From positions 1,860,001-1,924,000 of the forward strand of contig NZ_CP007501.1 in the NCBI RefSeq assembly GCF_000973625.1: DNA of 64,000 nucleotides, given 5' to 3'. The stretch comes from Polynucleobacter duraquae. Lineage in GTDB: Bacteria; Pseudomonadota; Gammaproteobacteria; Burkholderiales; Burkholderiaceae. Positions 1 through 10,512 of the stretch are shown here, piece by piece. The position numbers and the translations under genes were made by a program. Below the pieces are notes generated by a model. It was not told the origin of the DNA, searched no databases, and was given only the letters and a program-made list of their open reading frames with translations. How positions within the stretch are numbered: position 1 is the first letter of the stretch; each line of letters starts with the position of its first letter.

Positions 1-399
1 GGCATCGGAACCCAAAAGGCAAGTGATAGCAGCACAATCGCAAAGCATTTCCATAAAGCCAAGTTTGCAACGATCGATCTGACTCATGATGAGTTAGCCA
101 AGTCTCACTTACGCCACATGGTGGGTGGTCGCTCAACCCTCGCCCAAGATGAACTACTCTACCGCTTTGAATTTCCAGAGCGACCAGGGGCTCTAATGAA
201 GTTCCTCACGAGTATGGCGCCAAACTGGAATATCAGTCTTTTCCATTACCGCAATCACGGTGCGGACTATGGCCGTATCTTAGTAGGCATTCAGGTTCCT
301 AAAAATGAACAGAAGAAGTTCCAAAACTTCTTAGCGTCACTTGGCTATCCACATTGGAATGAAACTGATAACCCGGCTTATCGCCTTTTTCTCAAATAA
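1..399 (+). CDS. ilvA: Threonine ammonia-lyase (threonine deaminase), C-terminal part only
   Basis: The frame is open from the first base, so the 5' part lies outside the window and only the last 132 residues are present. The visible part is the C-terminal ACT-like regulatory region of biosynthetic threonine deaminase, with the family landmarks HMVGGR at residues 39-44 and the stretch ERPGALMKF just after it. The enzyme is PLP-dependent and converts threonine to 2-oxobutanoate, the first committed step of isoleucine synthesis; this domain binds isoleucine and valine in the known family. The catalytic PLP lysine is outside the window. It ends 27 bases before the 5'-nucleotidase gene on the same strand. 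Confidence 0.9.
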   Translation, partial: GIGTQKASDSSTIAKHFHKAKFATIDLTHDELAKSHLRHMVGGRSTLAQDELLYRFEFPERPGALMKFLTSMAPNWNISLFHYRNHGADYGRILVGIQVPKNEQKKFQNFLASLGYPHWNETDNPAYRLFLK

Positions 400-426
400 G
401 AGTTAATCCATAAGATCGAATCCGCA

Positions 427-1335
427 ATGTCATACACACTTACCGGAAAACTCGTTGTGGCGATTTCATCGCGCGCACTTTTTGATTTTGAGGAAGAGAA
501 TCGCATCTTTGAATCCACTGATGACAGCGCCTATATGAAGCTGCAATTAGAGCGCCTGTCTAAGGCCGCTCAAACAGGCGTTGCTTTTCCATTAGTAAAG
601 AAGTTATTGGCCTTCAATGAAGAAGGTGAGCAACGTGTCGAGGTAGTAATTCTCTCTCGCAATGACCCGGTTAGCGGCTTGCGCGTGTTTCGTTCAGCCG
701 AACATCATGGCCTTCATTTAGAGCGTGGCGTATTCACGAGAGGGCGCCCACCCTATCACTACTTGCGCTCTTTACATGCTAATTTGTTTCTCTCGGCAAA
801 TGAAGATGATGTGCGTGCCACAATTGATGCAGGCTTTCCTGCTGCGCGCGTATACCCAGAATCGAGCAAGACTGCAGAGTCCCACCCGAATGAAATCCGC
901 ATTGCATTTGACGGAGATGCCGTTCTCTTTTCCGATGAAGCCGAACAAGTCTTTCAGAGCGAAGGTTTAGTAGCATTTGTCGATCATGAAAGCAAAAAAG
1001 CTGCGATCCCTCTGCCGCCGGGCCCATTCAAACCTTTGCTAGAAGCACTCCATAGTTTGCAACGCACCACTAGCGAGAAAGGGATGCGCATTCGCACCGC
1101 CTTAGTCACCGCTCGCTCTGCTCCTGCACATGAGCGCGCTATTCGCACGCTGATGGCCTGGGGTGTTGATGTTGATGAAGCCATGTTCCTGGGTGGACTT
1201 TCCAAAAGTGAATTCCTCCGAGAGTTCGAGCCAGACTTTTTCTTTGATGATCAAACAGGTCACTGCCAATCTGCTGCTTCAGTAGCACCGACTGGTCACG
1301 TGGTGTCTGGTGTATCCAATAAACCTAAAAACTAA
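427..1335 (+). CDS. 5'-nucleotidase (cytosolic NT5C1-like family)
   Basis: A 302-residue soluble protein without signal peptide. It resembles the bacterial relatives of cytosolic 5'-nucleotidase 1A (Pfam 5-nucleotidase family PF06189), which dephosphorylate nucleoside monophosphates. Landmarks are the N-terminal VVAISSRALFDF segment, where the family places its HAD-like motif, IAFDGDAVLFSDE in the middle and FFFDDQTGHC near the C-terminus, acidic motifs expected to bind magnesium. The stop codon overlaps the start of queF by one base (TAATG), so the two are probably co-transcribed. The exact nucleotide preference cannot be read from sequence. Confidence 0.85.
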   Translation: MSYTLTGKLVVAISSRALFDFEEENRIFESTDDSAYMKLQLERLSKAAQTGVAFPLVKKLLAFNEEGEQRVEVVILSRNDPVSGLRVFRSAEHHGLHLERGVFTRGRPPYHYLRSLHANLFLSANEDDVRATIDAGFPAARVYPESSKTAESHPNEIRIAFDGDAVLFSDEAEQVFQSEGLVAFVDHESKKAAIPLPPGPFKPLLEALHSLQRTTSEKGMRIRTALVTARSAPAHERAIRTLMAWGVDVDEAMFLGGLSKSEFLREFEPDFFFDDQTGHCQSAASVAPTGHVVSGVSNKPKN

Positions 1336-2162
1336 TGTCCACACTTTCGCTTGGTCAAGCAACGCCATATCCCGATCAATATGATCCGAGCTTGCTATTC
1401 CCGATTCCCCGCTCCGAGAATCGCCTCAAGCTCAACATAAAACCAAATCAAGCTCTACCTTTTGTAGGGGTCGATATTTGGAATGCTTTTGAGCTTAGCT
1501 GGCTCAATAAAAAAGGTAAGCCTCAAATTGCTTTAGCAGAATTTCAAGTTCCAGCCGATTCGCCGAACATGATTGAGTCCAAGTCATTCAAGCTGTACCT
1601 CAATAGTTTCAATAGCGCCCGCTTTGAAGATGAAGCAGAAGTTCGCGAACGATTGATCACTGATTTATCAGCATTCGCAGGTAGCAAGATTACTACTCGT
1701 ATTCATTCAACTGAAGCGGTTACCAAAAAAGGAATGCAGGAGATGAGTGGCGTTCTGATGGACCGTCTTGATATCGAGATTGATCCAAGCTTATCTGCAG
1801 ATGCCACCTTGCTTGAGGTGAATGAATCTTTTGGGCCAATCGAGCAATGCCTGGTTTCCCATTTACTCAAATCCAATTGCCCGGTGACTGGTCAACCAGA
1901 TTGGGCTAGCGTGCAAATTCGTTACCAAGGCCGCCCGATTTTGGAAGAAGGCTTACTGCGCTATCTCATCGGCTTTCGGCAATTGGGTGAGTTTCATGAG
2001 CATTGTGTCGAGACGATCTTTACGGATATCAAACGCCAGTGCAAACCAGAAAAACTCTCTGTCTACGCGCGCTACACACGACGTGGTGGGCTCGATATTA
2101 ATCCCTTCCGCACTGATCATAATTCGCCTTGGCCGGAAAATATTCGCCATGCAAGGCAGTAA
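1335..2162 (+). CDS. queF: NADPH-dependent 7-cyano-7-deazaguanine reductase
   Basis: QueF reduces preQ0 to preQ1 in the synthesis of the tRNA modification queuosine. The 275-residue length matches the long bimodular YqcD-type QueF. The QueF motif ESKSFKLYLNSFN lies around residue 77, the catalytic cysteine is in the CPVTGQPDW segment near residue 182, and the C-terminal half carries FHEHCVE. The start overlaps the stop of the nucleotidase. The gene is followed after 18 bases by a strong intrinsic terminator that closes this short transcription unit. Confidence 0.96.
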   Translation: MSTLSLGQATPYPDQYDPSLLFPIPRSENRLKLNIKPNQALPFVGVDIWNAFELSWLNKKGKPQIALAEFQVPADSPNMIESKSFKLYLNSFNSARFEDEAEVRERLITDLSAFAGSKITTRIHSTEAVTKKGMQEMSGVLMDRLDIEIDPSLSADATLLEVNESFGPIEQCLVSHLLKSNCPVTGQPDWASVQIRYQGRPILEEGLLRYLIGFRQLGEFHEHCVETIFTDIKRQCKPEKLSVYARYTRRGGLDINPFRTDHNSPWPENIRHARQ

Positions 2163-2180
2163 CAAAAACAGTAGTTAAAC

Positions 2181-2206
2181 AAAAAGCCCTTCTTGAAGGG
2201 CTTTTT
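2181..2206. terminator. Bidirectional intrinsic terminator between queF and ssb
   Basis: A perfect inverted repeat: arm AAAAAGCCCTTC, a two-base TT spacer and arm GAAGGGCTTTTT. GC-rich core stems are flanked by A and T runs on both sides, so it can terminate queF rightward and ssb leftward. Confidence 0.9.
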
Positions 2207-2234
2207 ATCTTGGCAAAACAAATGAATGCAATCC

Positions 2235-2690
2235 TTAAAACGGAATATCGTCATCCATTGCGCCAAGGGATGCCGCATTAGAAGATGCTGGCGCAGAGTT
2301 CTCAACCGGCTTTGAGCGGCTGTAACTTTCACCACCGTCACCACTGCCACCTACTGGCTTGCCACCCAGCATTTGCATTGTTTCTGCAACGATCTCAGTG
2401 GAGTATTTTTCTTGGCCACTAGCATCAGTCCACTTACGTGTGCGTAAACGACCTTCTACATAAACCTGTGAACCTTTTTTGAGATATTGACCAGCGATCT
2501 CTGCAAGTTTTCCAAAGAATGCAACACGGTGCCATTCTGTGGTTTCTTTCATTTCGCCAGACTGCTTATCTTTGTAACGATCCGATGTCGCTACTGAAAT
2601 ATTAGTTACTGCGTCGCCGCTTGGCATATAACGCGTTTCTGGATCACGTCCTACGTTACCTACGATGATGACCTTATTTACCGAAGCCAT
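2235..2690 (-). CDS. ssb: Single-stranded DNA-binding protein
   Basis: SSB coats single-stranded DNA during replication, recombination and repair. The 151-residue protein has an OB fold from about residue 4 to 108, starting with [17 protein letters not shown] and including [12 protein letters not shown] and [12 protein letters not shown] flexible glycine and serine-rich linker leads to the acidic tail DDDIPF, the conserved docking tip for partner proteins. The MFS gene lies upstream on the same strand with an 80-base gap. No LexA-like box was found in that gap, unlike the shared SOS region of ssb and uvrA in Escherichia coli. Confidence 0.97.
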   Translation of the reverse strand: MASVNKVIIVGNVGRDPETRYMPSGDAVTNISVATSDRYKDKQSGEMKETTEWHRVAFFGKLAEIAGQYLKKGSQVYVEGRLRTRKWTDASGQEKYSTEIVAETMQMLGGKPVGGSGDGGESYSRSKPVENSAPASSNAASLGAMDDDIPF

Positions 2691-2770
2691 GTTGTCTCCC
2701 GAAGAAAAATAATACGATTAATTAAATCTGAAATGTAGCTAAAAAATAAATGGAATCAGTAAAGCTACAA

Positions 2771-3955
2771 CTATGCCTTTGCAGTTAAATCCTTTGAATC
2801 CACTACTTTTGCAGGTAATTCGCGCATCGACCAAGCAATTATAAGCCAGCACAAAAGCAATGCTGCACCCATGACAAAGACCGATAAATTACCATGGGCA
2901 TCCATTAACCAACCCCCAATAGCGGCACCTGTAAAGAGGCCTATCGACTGGGTAGTGTTGTAAACGCCCAGAGCAGTTCCCTTGGATTCTTTTGCATAAC
3001 GAGTTACCAATGAGGGTTGCAACGCCTCCAGCAGGTTAAAGCCTACAAAGTAAACCAGCAGTGCCACTGCAATCAGCATCACGGATGAGGCTTGTGTAAA
3101 GATGATTTCAGCAATAATCAGAAGAACGATCGCTATTAATAAAACAATTCGTATACGTTGTTTTTTCTCACCGTATATCAAGAGTGGAACCATAAACACA
3201 AAAGAGAGTAAGACGACTGAGAGATAAACTTGCCAGTGTGCACTCAGCGGAAATCCCGCTTGCTCTAATAGGCGCGGCACTACTAAAAACATAGCCACTT
3301 GGGTGGCGTTTAAAACAAACACCCCCACATTGAGGCGCATGAGCTCTGGACGCAGAAATACCTGCTTCAGTGAATCTTGCTGTGCATAAACTTCAGGCTT
3401 GTTATTTGGCAATACAAAATAAGCTACTAACATCGCTATGGCGCCTAAGATTGCCAATACTAAAAACATCCCGCTTAAGCTAATCATGCGATAAAGCGGG
3501 GCAGCAACAACCAGCGAAACAGCAAACGATAATGAAATACTGACGCCAACCAAGGCCATGGCTTGACTGCGCACTTGCTCCCGAGTGAGATCAGCAACCC
3601 AAGCAGAGACTGCTGCAGAAATTGCTCCAGCGCCCATGATCCCCCTCCCAATGGCGATCCAAAGCAAATCGTCCTTTGCTGCGCAAATCAATGCTCCAGC
3701 AACAAATAAGGACAGACCCCATAAAACGACTTTTTTTCGACCGATTCGATCAGAAAGCCTACCTAAGGGAATATGGAAGCAGGCCTGAACAATATTGAAA
3801 ATGCCCAGTGTTAGCCCTATTAGGAATGCTTGGTCGCCTCCAGGCAAGTCTTTGGCATGGATGCTAAAGACGGGCAAAAGCAAAAAAAGGCCTAGCATTC
3901 GGAGGCCAAAGATGCCTGCCAAGGCTAAAGCGGAGCGAAGTTCAGAAGGATTCAT
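2771..3955 (-). CDS. MFS transporter (YajR-like drug/proton antiporter subgroup)
   Basis: A 394-residue inner-membrane protein with about 12 hydrophobic segments. It carries the major facilitator loop 2-3 signature in PLGRLSDRIGRKKVVLWG near residues 63-80. The opening LRMLGLFLLLPVFSIHAKDL resembles YajR-type exporters, but the C-terminal YAM domain of YajR is absent. Substrate is unknown. It starts 37 bases from the divergent uvrA start, and it sits between ssb and uvrA, which are direct neighbours in some other proteobacteria. Confidence 0.85.
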   Translation of the reverse strand: MNPSELRSALALAGIFGLRMLGLFLLLPVFSIHAKDLPGGDQAFLIGLTLGIFNIVQACFHIPLGRLSDRIGRKKVVLWGLSLFVAGALICAAKDDLLWIAIGRGIMGAGAISAAVSAWVADLTREQVRSQAMALVGVSISLSFAVSLVVAAPLYRMISLSGMFLVLAILGAIAMLVAYFVLPNNKPEVYAQQDSLKQVFLRPELMRLNVGVFVLNATQVAMFLVVPRLLEQAGFPLSAHWQVYLSVVLLSFVFMVPLLIYGEKKQRIRIVLLIAIVLLIIAEIIFTQASSVMLIAVALLVYFVGFNLLEALQPSLVTRYAKESKGTALGVYNTTQSIGLFTGAAIGGWLMDAHGNLSVFVMGAALLLCWLIIAWSMRELPAKVVDSKDLTAKA

Positions 3956-3992
3956 GGGAAAGAGCTATATTAACAAGTTACGCTAAAAAATC

Positions 3993-6881
3993 ATGAATAA
4001 CGAAATCAAGATCCGCGGTGCCCGCACCCACAACCTTAAAAACATCAATCTAGATATCCCTAGAGAGAAATTAGTCGTTTTGACTGGCCTATCTGGCTCA
4101 GGCAAAAGCTCATTGGCTTTTGACACCCTGTATGCCGAAGGTCAGCGTCGCTATGTAGAGTCCTTATCTGCTTATGCCCGCCAATTCTTACAGCTGATGG
4201 AAAAGCCCGATGTCGACACGATTGAAGGGCTATCCCCAGCGATCTCAATTGAGCAAAAAGCGACTAGCCATAATCCGCGTTCGACCGTGGGTACGGTCAC
4301 AGAAATTCATGATTACTTGCGTTTGTTATTTGCACGCGCCGGAACCCCGCATTGCCCAGATCACGATCTTCCATTAGAGGCACAAAGCGTCTCTCAGATG
4401 GTCGATACCGTTTTAGCTATGCCAGAAGATACTAAGCTCATGATTTTGGCTCCCGTGGTAAGCGAGCGCAAGGGTGAGTTCGTCGACTTATTCCAAGATC
4501 TTCAGGCGCAAGGCTTTGTCCGCTTTCGAGTGCGCTCTGGTGGCGGAACAACCAACACAGCCAAGGCAGAGATCTTTGAAGTAGATCAATTGCCAGCATT
4601 AAAGAAGAATGATAAGCACTCAATTGAAGTAGTCGTAGATCGCATTAAAGTGCGTCCTGATATTCAGCAGCGTGTAGCAGAATCTTTTGAAACTGCTCTA
4701 CGCCTTGCTGACGGCAAAGCCATGATCGTCAATATGGACACCGGCAAGGAGATGATTTTCTCTAGTAAGTTTGCTTGCCCAATTTGCTCCTATTCATTAC
4801 AAGAGCTTGAGCCACGCCTCTTCTCTTTCAATAACCCGATGGGCGCATGTCCTTCTTGTGATGGCTTGGGCCATCAGTCTTTCTTTGATCCCAAGCGCAT
4901 TGTTGCTCACCCAGATTTATCGCTAGCGTCTGGCGCCATCAAAGGCTGGGATCGTCGTAATCAGTTTTATTTCAAGCTCTTACAAACGCTTGCTAAACAT
5001 GGTGGGTTTGATGTCGAGAAACCTTTTGAGACCCTCAGTAAAAAACAACAAGATCTTATTTTGTTGGGCTCCGGTGATATCACCATTCCATTTGAATACA
5101 TTAATGAACGTGGCAAAAATAGCGTTCGTCAACATGCCTTTGAAGGCATTGTTGCTAATTTTGAGCGCCGCTATCGCGAAACTGACTCGGCAACTGTTCG
5201 AGAAGAATTATCACGCTATCAAAATGTACAGACCTGCCCATCATGTAGTGGCACTCGTTTGCGAAAAGAAGCGCGTTTTGTCAAAGTGGGTGATGGCAAG
5301 CAATCACGTGCAATCTATGAAATCAGCGCCCTGCCCTTGAAAGAAGCTAAAGAATATTTTGAATCTTTAGAGCTGAAAGGTGCTAAACGGGAAATTGCTG
5401 ACAAGATTGTGAAAGAAATTGGCTCACGTCTACGATTCCTAAACGATGTCGGCTTAGACTACCTTTCACTAGAACGCAGTGCCGACACCCTCTCGGGTGG
5501 TGAAGCGCAGCGCATTCGCTTGGCCTCTCAGATTGGCTCCGGCCTGACCGGCGTCATGTATGTATTGGATGAGCCCTCCATTGGATTGCATCAGCGTGAT
5601 AACGATAGACTCATCGGCACCCTGAAGCATTTGCGTGACCTCGGCAATAGCGTGCTGGTAGTTGAGCATGATGAAGATATGATTCGCGCTTCTGACTATG
5701 TAATTGATATTGGCCCTGGTGCTGGAGTTCATGGCGGTGAAGTCGTAGCCGAAGGCACTCCCGCAGAAGTAGAGGCTAATCTTAAATCTCTCACGGGCGC
5801 CTACTTATCAGGCCGTGAGTGGATCGCAGTTCCTGAAAAACGCATTCCAGTAAATGACAAGTTCTTAGAAATTATTGGTGCACGTGGTAACAACTTGCAA
5901 TCCGTTCATGCCAAGATTCCTGTCGGCCTATTAACCTGCGTCACTGGTGTATCTGGATCAGGTAAATCTACTCTCATCAACGACACGTTGCACCATGCGG
6001 TTGCGCAATACATCTATGGTTCAAATGCCGAACCAGCAGCGCATGATGCGATTAAAGGATTGGAGAACTTTGACAAGGTCATTAGCGTAGACCAATCCCC
6101 GATTGGTAGAACCCCACGTTCAAACCCAGCTACTTACACTGGATTATTCACGCCCATCAGAGAGCTCTTTTGTGGCGTACCTGCTGCACGCGAGCGTGGC
6201 TATGAAGCAGGACGTTTTTCTTTCAACGTCAAAGGCGGTCGTTGCGATGCCTGTGAAGGTGATGGCGTTATTAAAGTAGAAATGCATTTCTTACCAGATG
6301 TATATGTTCCCTGCGATGTCTGTCACGGCAAACGCTACAACCGTGAAACTTTAGACATTCGTTACAAAGGCAAAAATATTCATGAAGTGCTGTCGATGAC
6401 TATTGAACAAGCCCATGAATTCTTTGAAGCTGTTCCAATTGTCAAACGAAAACTTAAAACCTTGCTCGATGTAGGCTTAGGTTATGTGAAATTAGGTCAA
6501 AGCGCTACAACCCTGTCTGGTGGTGAGGCACAACGTGTCAAACTCTCTTTAGAACTTTCCAAACGTGATACCGGCAGGACCCTCTACATCCTGGATGAGC
6601 CAACTACGGGCTTGCATTTCCATGACATTCAGTTGTTGCTAACTGTTCTTCAGACCTTGAAGAAACAAGGCAATACCATCGTGATCATTGAGCACAACTT
6701 AGACGTGATCAAAACTGCAGATTGGATTATTGACTTAGGACCTAAAGGTGGCGCTGGTGGCGGACAGATTATTGCTACTGGTACACCCGAGGAAGTTGCG
6801 AAGAATGAGTCCAGCTTTACCGGTCACTACCTGGCACCACTGCTAGTTCGTAAAACAACGCCTACCAAAAAGAAAAGGTAG
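3993..6881 (+). CDS. uvrA: Excinuclease ABC subunit A
   Basis: UvrA is the damage-recognition ATPase of nucleotide excision repair and loads UvrB on lesions. At 962 residues it is slightly longer than the usual 940. It shows both ABC modules: Walker [10 protein letters not shown] at residues 32-40 and GVSGSGKST near 652, and the ABC signature LSGGEAQR near 500 and again near 842. Zinc modules are visible as CPIC with CPSC in the first half and CDAC with CDVC in the second. Only 37 bases separate it from the divergent MFS gene, with no visible LexA box. Confidence 0.98.
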   Translation: MNNEIKIRGARTHNLKNINLDIPREKLVVLTGLSGSGKSSLAFDTLYAEGQRRYVESLSAYARQFLQLMEKPDVDTIEGLSPAISIEQKATSHNPRSTVGTVTEIHDYLRLLFARAGTPHCPDHDLPLEAQSVSQMVDTVLAMPEDTKLMILAPVVSERKGEFVDLFQDLQAQGFVRFRVRSGGGTTNTAKAEIFEVDQLPALKKNDKHSIEVVVDRIKVRPDIQQRVAESFETALRLADGKAMIVNMDTGKEMIFSSKFACPICSYSLQELEPRLFSFNNPMGACPSCDGLGHQSFFDPKRIVAHPDLSLASGAIKGWDRRNQFYFKLLQTLAKHGGFDVEKPFETLSKKQQDLILLGSGDITIPFEYINERGKNSVRQHAFEGIVANFERRYRETDSATVREELSRYQNVQTCPSCSGTRLRKEARFVKVGDGKQSRAIYEISALPLKEAKEYFESLELKGAKREIADKIVKEIGSRLRFLNDVGLDYLSLERSADTLSGGEAQRIRLASQIGSGLTGVMYVLDEPSIGLHQRDNDRLIGTLKHLRDLGNSVLVVEHDEDMIRASDYVIDIGPGAGVHGGEVVAEGTPAEVEANLKSLTGAYLSGREWIAVPEKRIPVNDKFLEIIGARGNNLQSVHAKIPVGLLTCVTGVSGSGKSTLINDTLHHAVAQYIYGSNAEPAAHDAIKGLENFDKVISVDQSPIGRTPRSNPATYTGLFTPIRELFCGVPAARERGYEAGRFSFNVKGGRCDACEGDGVIKVEMHFLPDVYVPCDVCHGKRYNRETLDIRYKGKNIHEVLSMTIEQAHEFFEAVPIVKRKLKTLLDVGLGYVKLGQSATTLSGGEAQRVKLSLELSKRDTGRTLYILDEPTTGLHFHDIQLLLTVLQTLKKQGNTIVIIEHNLDVIKTADWIIDLGPKGGAGGGQIIATGTPEEVAKNESSFTGHYLAPLLVRKTTPTKKKR

Positions 6882-6905
6882 CTGTGCTGAGTAAGTCGAA
6901 TGACA

Positions 6906-8888
6906 TCATCCGAGCAATTTAGATTCGGCTAAATCAGTTGCTTCTGAATTGCCTGAGAGCACCAAAATATCATTGGCTTGCAAACGCAAGTCTGGGGTGA
7001 GCTCTAATTTGACGTAGTCAAAGCCGCCCACTTTTCGCCTGACTGCCTGCACGCTCACGCCTTCATTTTCAAGATGTAGCTCTTCAAGCGTCTGTCCGAT
7101 ACTGGCTGACTCTGGCAGCAAAGTAACCGAATGCAAGCGCCATGATTCTTTGGAGTCCACCTCATCATTAACGCCACGAAAGTAGCCGCGCAACAGGCTA
7201 TAACGAGCTTCACGTGCACCGGTAATGCGACGCACCACCTTGCGCATGGGCACACCCATTATCAGTAAGACATGGGACGCCATCATTAAGCTACCTTCAA
7301 TTAACTCCGGCACTACCTCGGTCGCACCAGCTGCTTGCAACTTCGCTAAATCGGCGTCATCTTTAGTACGCACCAACACTGTCATACCAGGACGCAGGCG
7401 CTCGACTTGATGTAAGACTTTAAAACTAGCCGGTGTGTCCGCATAAGTAATCACTACTGCCTTTGCTCTTGACAATCCAGCAGCTACTAAATAATTTTCT
7501 CGACTTGCATCGCCATAGACCACGTTATCTCCGGCAGCAGCAGCCTCCTTTACACGATCAGGATCCATATCTAATGCAATGTAAGGAATTTTTTCTTGAT
7601 CAAGCATGCGGGCTAAGCTTTGACCTGACCGACCAAAGCCGCAAATGACCACATGGTTTTCTGTCCGAACACTTTTTGCCGCAACACGTGTCAGCGCCAG
7701 CGATTGCAATAACCATTCATTGCTAGAGAAACGCATCGCGATACGATCGCTGTATTGAATCAAGAAAGGTGCGCCAAACATTGACAGCAGCATTGCTGCC
7801 AATACAGCTTGACTCAAAGCGGGATCAATTAAATCCAAACCATCAATTTGATTTAACAGTACAAAACCAAATTCACCAGCCTGCGCCAAACATAAGCCCG
7901 TCCGTATGGAGATACCTGGACTTGAGCCAAAAGCACGTGACAGCAATGCAATCAAACCGAACTTGAAAATCAGAGGACCAATCAATAAGAGCAAGACCAG
8001 CATCCACTGCTGATAGATCACTTCGAAATCAAGCAACATACCAACAGTAATGAAGAACAGGCCCAAGAGCACATCCCTAAATGGCTTAACGTCCTCCTCC
8101 ACTTGATGACGATAAGGTGTCTCTGCAATCAACATCCCAGCCAAGAAAGCACCGAGCGCTAGCGATAAGCCAAAGTGCTCAGTCAGCCCTGCCATGCCCA
8201 AAACAATGAGCAAGAGGTTAAGCATGAATAACTCTTGGGAACCTAGCTTGGCAACCAAACCGAACCAGCGACTCATCAAGGTTTGGCCAATAACAAAAAT
8301 CAGCACCAAAGCTACCGTGATCTTGATTGATGCTGCAGTCAGGGCTAAAAATAGGTCTCCAGGATTCTTACCGAGCGAGGGCAACAGAATCAACAGGAAA
8401 ACTACCGCCAAGTCCTGAAAGAGCAAAATACCGATGATGTTGCGCCCATGTTCGGTTTCAATTTCGGAGCGATCAGAGATGAGCTTAGTAACGATAGCTG
8501 TAGAGGACATCGCTAAAGCGCCCCCCAGTGCAATGGCCGCCTGCCAAGAAATAGGGTAAATCCAGTTCATCAAGAGGCTGGCCGGGACTGCCAGTAGCAT
8601 AGTCAAAATAACCTGACTACCGCCTAAGCCAAATACGATGGTCCGCATAGCCCGTAGCTTATGCAGGTTGAATTCCAGACCGATGGAGAACATCAAGAAA
8701 ACTACGCCAAATTCAGCTAAATACTTGACTGTAGCGGAATCGTTGGCCAAACCAAGGGCATGTGGCCCAATGAGGACACCAATGGCCAAATAGCCCAAAA
8801 TAGGGGGTAGTCCAAAATAGCGGAAAATAACTACCCCAGCCACTGCGGAGGCCAGCAAGATGAGAGTTAACTGAAGGACTGACGGCAT
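6906..8888 (-). CDS. Monovalent cation:proton antiporter, KefB/KefC-type (CPA2 family)
   Basis: A 660-residue membrane protein. Residues 1 to about 385 form a Na+/H+ exchanger domain of about 12-13 helices. A cytosolic RCK_N (TrkA-N) domain follows with the Rossmann motif GFGRSGQSLA near residue 415, and an RCK_C (TrkA-C) domain occupies the last 80 residues. Such proteins exchange K+ or Na+ for protons and are gated by nucleotide or glutathione ligands in characterised members. A good Shine-Dalgarno (GGGGTGAG) precedes the start. Its start codon is only 11 bases from the divergent kdsD start. Confidence 0.9.
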   Translation of the reverse strand: MPSVLQLTLILLASAVAGVVIFRYFGLPPILGYLAIGVLIGPHALGLANDSATVKYLAEFGVVFLMFSIGLEFNLHKLRAMRTIVFGLGGSQVILTMLLAVPASLLMNWIYPISWQAAIALGGALAMSSTAIVTKLISDRSEIETEHGRNIIGILLFQDLAVVFLLILLPSLGKNPGDLFLALTAASIKITVALVLIFVIGQTLMSRWFGLVAKLGSQELFMLNLLLIVLGMAGLTEHFGLSLALGAFLAGMLIAETPYRHQVEEDVKPFRDVLLGLFFITVGMLLDFEVIYQQWMLVLLLLIGPLIFKFGLIALLSRAFGSSPGISIRTGLCLAQAGEFGFVLLNQIDGLDLIDPALSQAVLAAMLLSMFGAPFLIQYSDRIAMRFSSNEWLLQSLALTRVAAKSVRTENHVVICGFGRSGQSLARMLDQEKIPYIALDMDPDRVKEAAAAGDNVVYGDASRENYLVAAGLSRAKAVVITYADTPASFKVLHQVERLRPGMTVLVRTKDDADLAKLQAAGATEVVPELIEGSLMMASHVLLIMGVPMRKVVRRITGAREARYSLLRGYFRGVNDEVDSKESWRLHSVTLLPESASIGQTLEELHLENEGVSVQAVRRKVGGFDYVKLELTPDLRLQANDILVLSGNSEATDLAESKLLG

Positions 8889-8899
8889 ATACTCACCCC

Positions 8900-9892
8900 A
8901 TGATAGCTAAGACTCGTGACCGAACCCTAAAGCTTGCACGCGACACCCTCACGATTGAGGCTGCTGCACTGCACACCATGCGCGATCGCCTTGAAGGTGC
9001 AGACGCTGATGCCCTCGTATTGGCAGTCGATCTGCTGCACTCCTGCAAAGGCCGCATTGTCGTCTCTGGAATTGGTAAATCAGGGCATATTGCTCGCAAG
9101 ATTGCCGCCACATTTGCCTCTACAGGCTCCCCCGCTTTTTTTGTTCATCCCGCTGAAGCTAGTCATGGCGATCTAGGGATGGTGACTCGTGATGACGTCT
9201 TTGTTGCACTCTCTAATTCCGGCGAGACCGATGAATTACTCACTATTGTGCCGATCGTCAAGCGTACTGGAGCAAAACTGATTGCACTGACTGGCGCACC
9301 AAATTCCTCTTTGGCAAAGTTAGCCGATGCCCATTTAGACACTAGTGTTGAAAAAGAGGCTTGCCCACTTAACCTTGCCCCAACCACCAGTACAACCGCA
9401 GCCCTCGCTATGGGCGATGCCCTAGCTGTCGCCCTGCTAGATGCGCGCGGCTTCCAGGCAGAGGATTTCCAGCGCTCACACCCAGGTGGCCGCTTAGGTC
9501 GCAAACAGCTCATGCATGTCAGCGAAGTTATGCGAAGCTTTGATGAGACTCCTAAGATTGCAATCTCCGCTTCCCTACAAGATGCTTTAATCGAGATGAC
9601 TGCCAAGCGTATGGGTATGGTCGTTACTCTAGATAAAGCAAACAAAGTTGCCGGTATCTTTACAGATGGTGACTTACGTCGCCTGCTTGAGAAAAGCACC
9701 AATTTAGATGGTCTCACTTTAGAAAAAGCGATTACCGCAGCACCGCGCACAATTCCACCCGAGTTATTAGCAGAGGAAGCTATCGAGATGATGGAAAAGC
9801 ATCGTATCAATCATTTGGTAGTAACCGATCCTGCAGGCGCATTACTTGGAGCACTCAACCTCCATGATTTATTTGCCGCCAAGGTTATTTAA
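8900..9892 (+). CDS. kdsD: D-arabinose-5-phosphate isomerase (KpsF/GutQ family)
   Basis: KdsD interconverts ribulose-5-phosphate and arabinose-5-phosphate, the first step toward KDO of lipopolysaccharide. The 330-residue protein has a SIS sugar-isomerase domain (about 40-175, with SGIGKSGHIARKIAATFAST and HPAEASHGDLGM) and two CBS domains (about 208-330). The start is kept because the N-terminal sequence reads like other betaproteobacterial KdsD proteins, although no Shine-Dalgarno is visible before it. It heads the kdsD-kdsC-lptCAB operon. Confidence 0.95.
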   Translation: MIAKTRDRTLKLARDTLTIEAAALHTMRDRLEGADADALVLAVDLLHSCKGRIVVSGIGKSGHIARKIAATFASTGSPAFFVHPAEASHGDLGMVTRDDVFVALSNSGETDELLTIVPIVKRTGAKLIALTGAPNSSLAKLADAHLDTSVEKEACPLNLAPTTSTTAALAMGDALAVALLDARGFQAEDFQRSHPGGRLGRKQLMHVSEVMRSFDETPKIAISASLQDALIEMTAKRMGMVVTLDKANKVAGIFTDGDLRRLLEKSTNLDGLTLEKAITAAPRTIPPELLAEEAIEMMEKHRINHLVVTDPAGALLGALNLHDLFAAKVI

Positions 9893-9927
9893 ACCTGTCA
9901 CTTTTAGTTAATTACTGACCCACTCCC

Positions 9928-10500
9928 ATGCCAACTGCCTTTCACGCTCACAACACCAATCCTTTGAGCCAATATCCGCAGGCCTGGGATCGTGCTGGGA
10001 CGGTAAAACTTCTTGTCCTAGATGTCGATGGCGTCTTGACTAATGGCCAAGTTTTTATTGGCGAAAATGGCAAAGAATCCTTGAAGGCTTTTGATATTCA
10101 GGATGGTTTGGGAATCAAGTTGTTGGAAAAAATAGGTATTCCAACAGCCATCATTACAGGGCGTAGCTCCAAAATGGTTTTGGCCCGTTGTGATGAGCTT
10201 GGCATCAAGCATGTACACATGGGTGTTGAAGATAAGGCTATAGCCTTAAAAAACATACTGCAATCTCTCGGACTACAGTCTAGTGATTGTGCGGTAATGG
10301 GTGATGACTGGCCTGATTTTCAAATGATGAAGTCTGCAGGCCTGAAGATATGCCCAGCGCAAGGACATGACGCTGTAAAAGAAAGTGCGCACTTTGTCAC
10401 CACTCGATCCGGCGGTAGTGGCGCGGTACGTGAAGTCTGTGATCTGATCTTGAAGGCGCAAAACCGTTATGAGGAATTACTCTCTCAGGCGCGCGCTTAA
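9928..10500 (+). CDS. kdsC: 3-deoxy-D-manno-octulosonate 8-phosphate phosphatase
   Basis: KdsC removes the phosphate from KDO-8-phosphate to give KDO. The 190-residue protein is a cap-less HAD phosphatase. The nucleophile motif LDVDGVLTNG is at residues 31-40, IITGRSS at about 75 and the metal-binding motif GDDWPD at about 125. It lies 35 bases after kdsD and 12 before lptC, in line with a shared transcript for lipopolysaccharide core synthesis and export. Confidence 0.95.
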   Translation: MPTAFHAHNTNPLSQYPQAWDRAGTVKLLVLDVDGVLTNGQVFIGENGKESLKAFDIQDGLGIKLLEKIGIPTAIITGRSSKMVLARCDELGIKHVHMGVEDKAIALKNILQSLGLQSSDCAVMGDDWPDFQMMKSAGLKICPAQGHDAVKESAHFVTTRSGGSGAVREVCDLILKAQNRYEELLSQARA

Positions 10501-10512
10501 GGTCAATTTGCA

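Noticed and set aside
2691..3992. LexA (SOS) box upstream of ssb or uvrA
   Set aside because: The 80-base and 37-base leaders of ssb and uvrA were read for CTGT-N8-ACAG-like palindromes and none was found.
9163..9810. Long open frame (215 codons) on the minus strand inside kdsD
   Set aside because: It is antisense to a well-supported kdsD, has a serine, arginine and alanine-rich translation typical of shadow frames, and no ribosome site or family match was seen.
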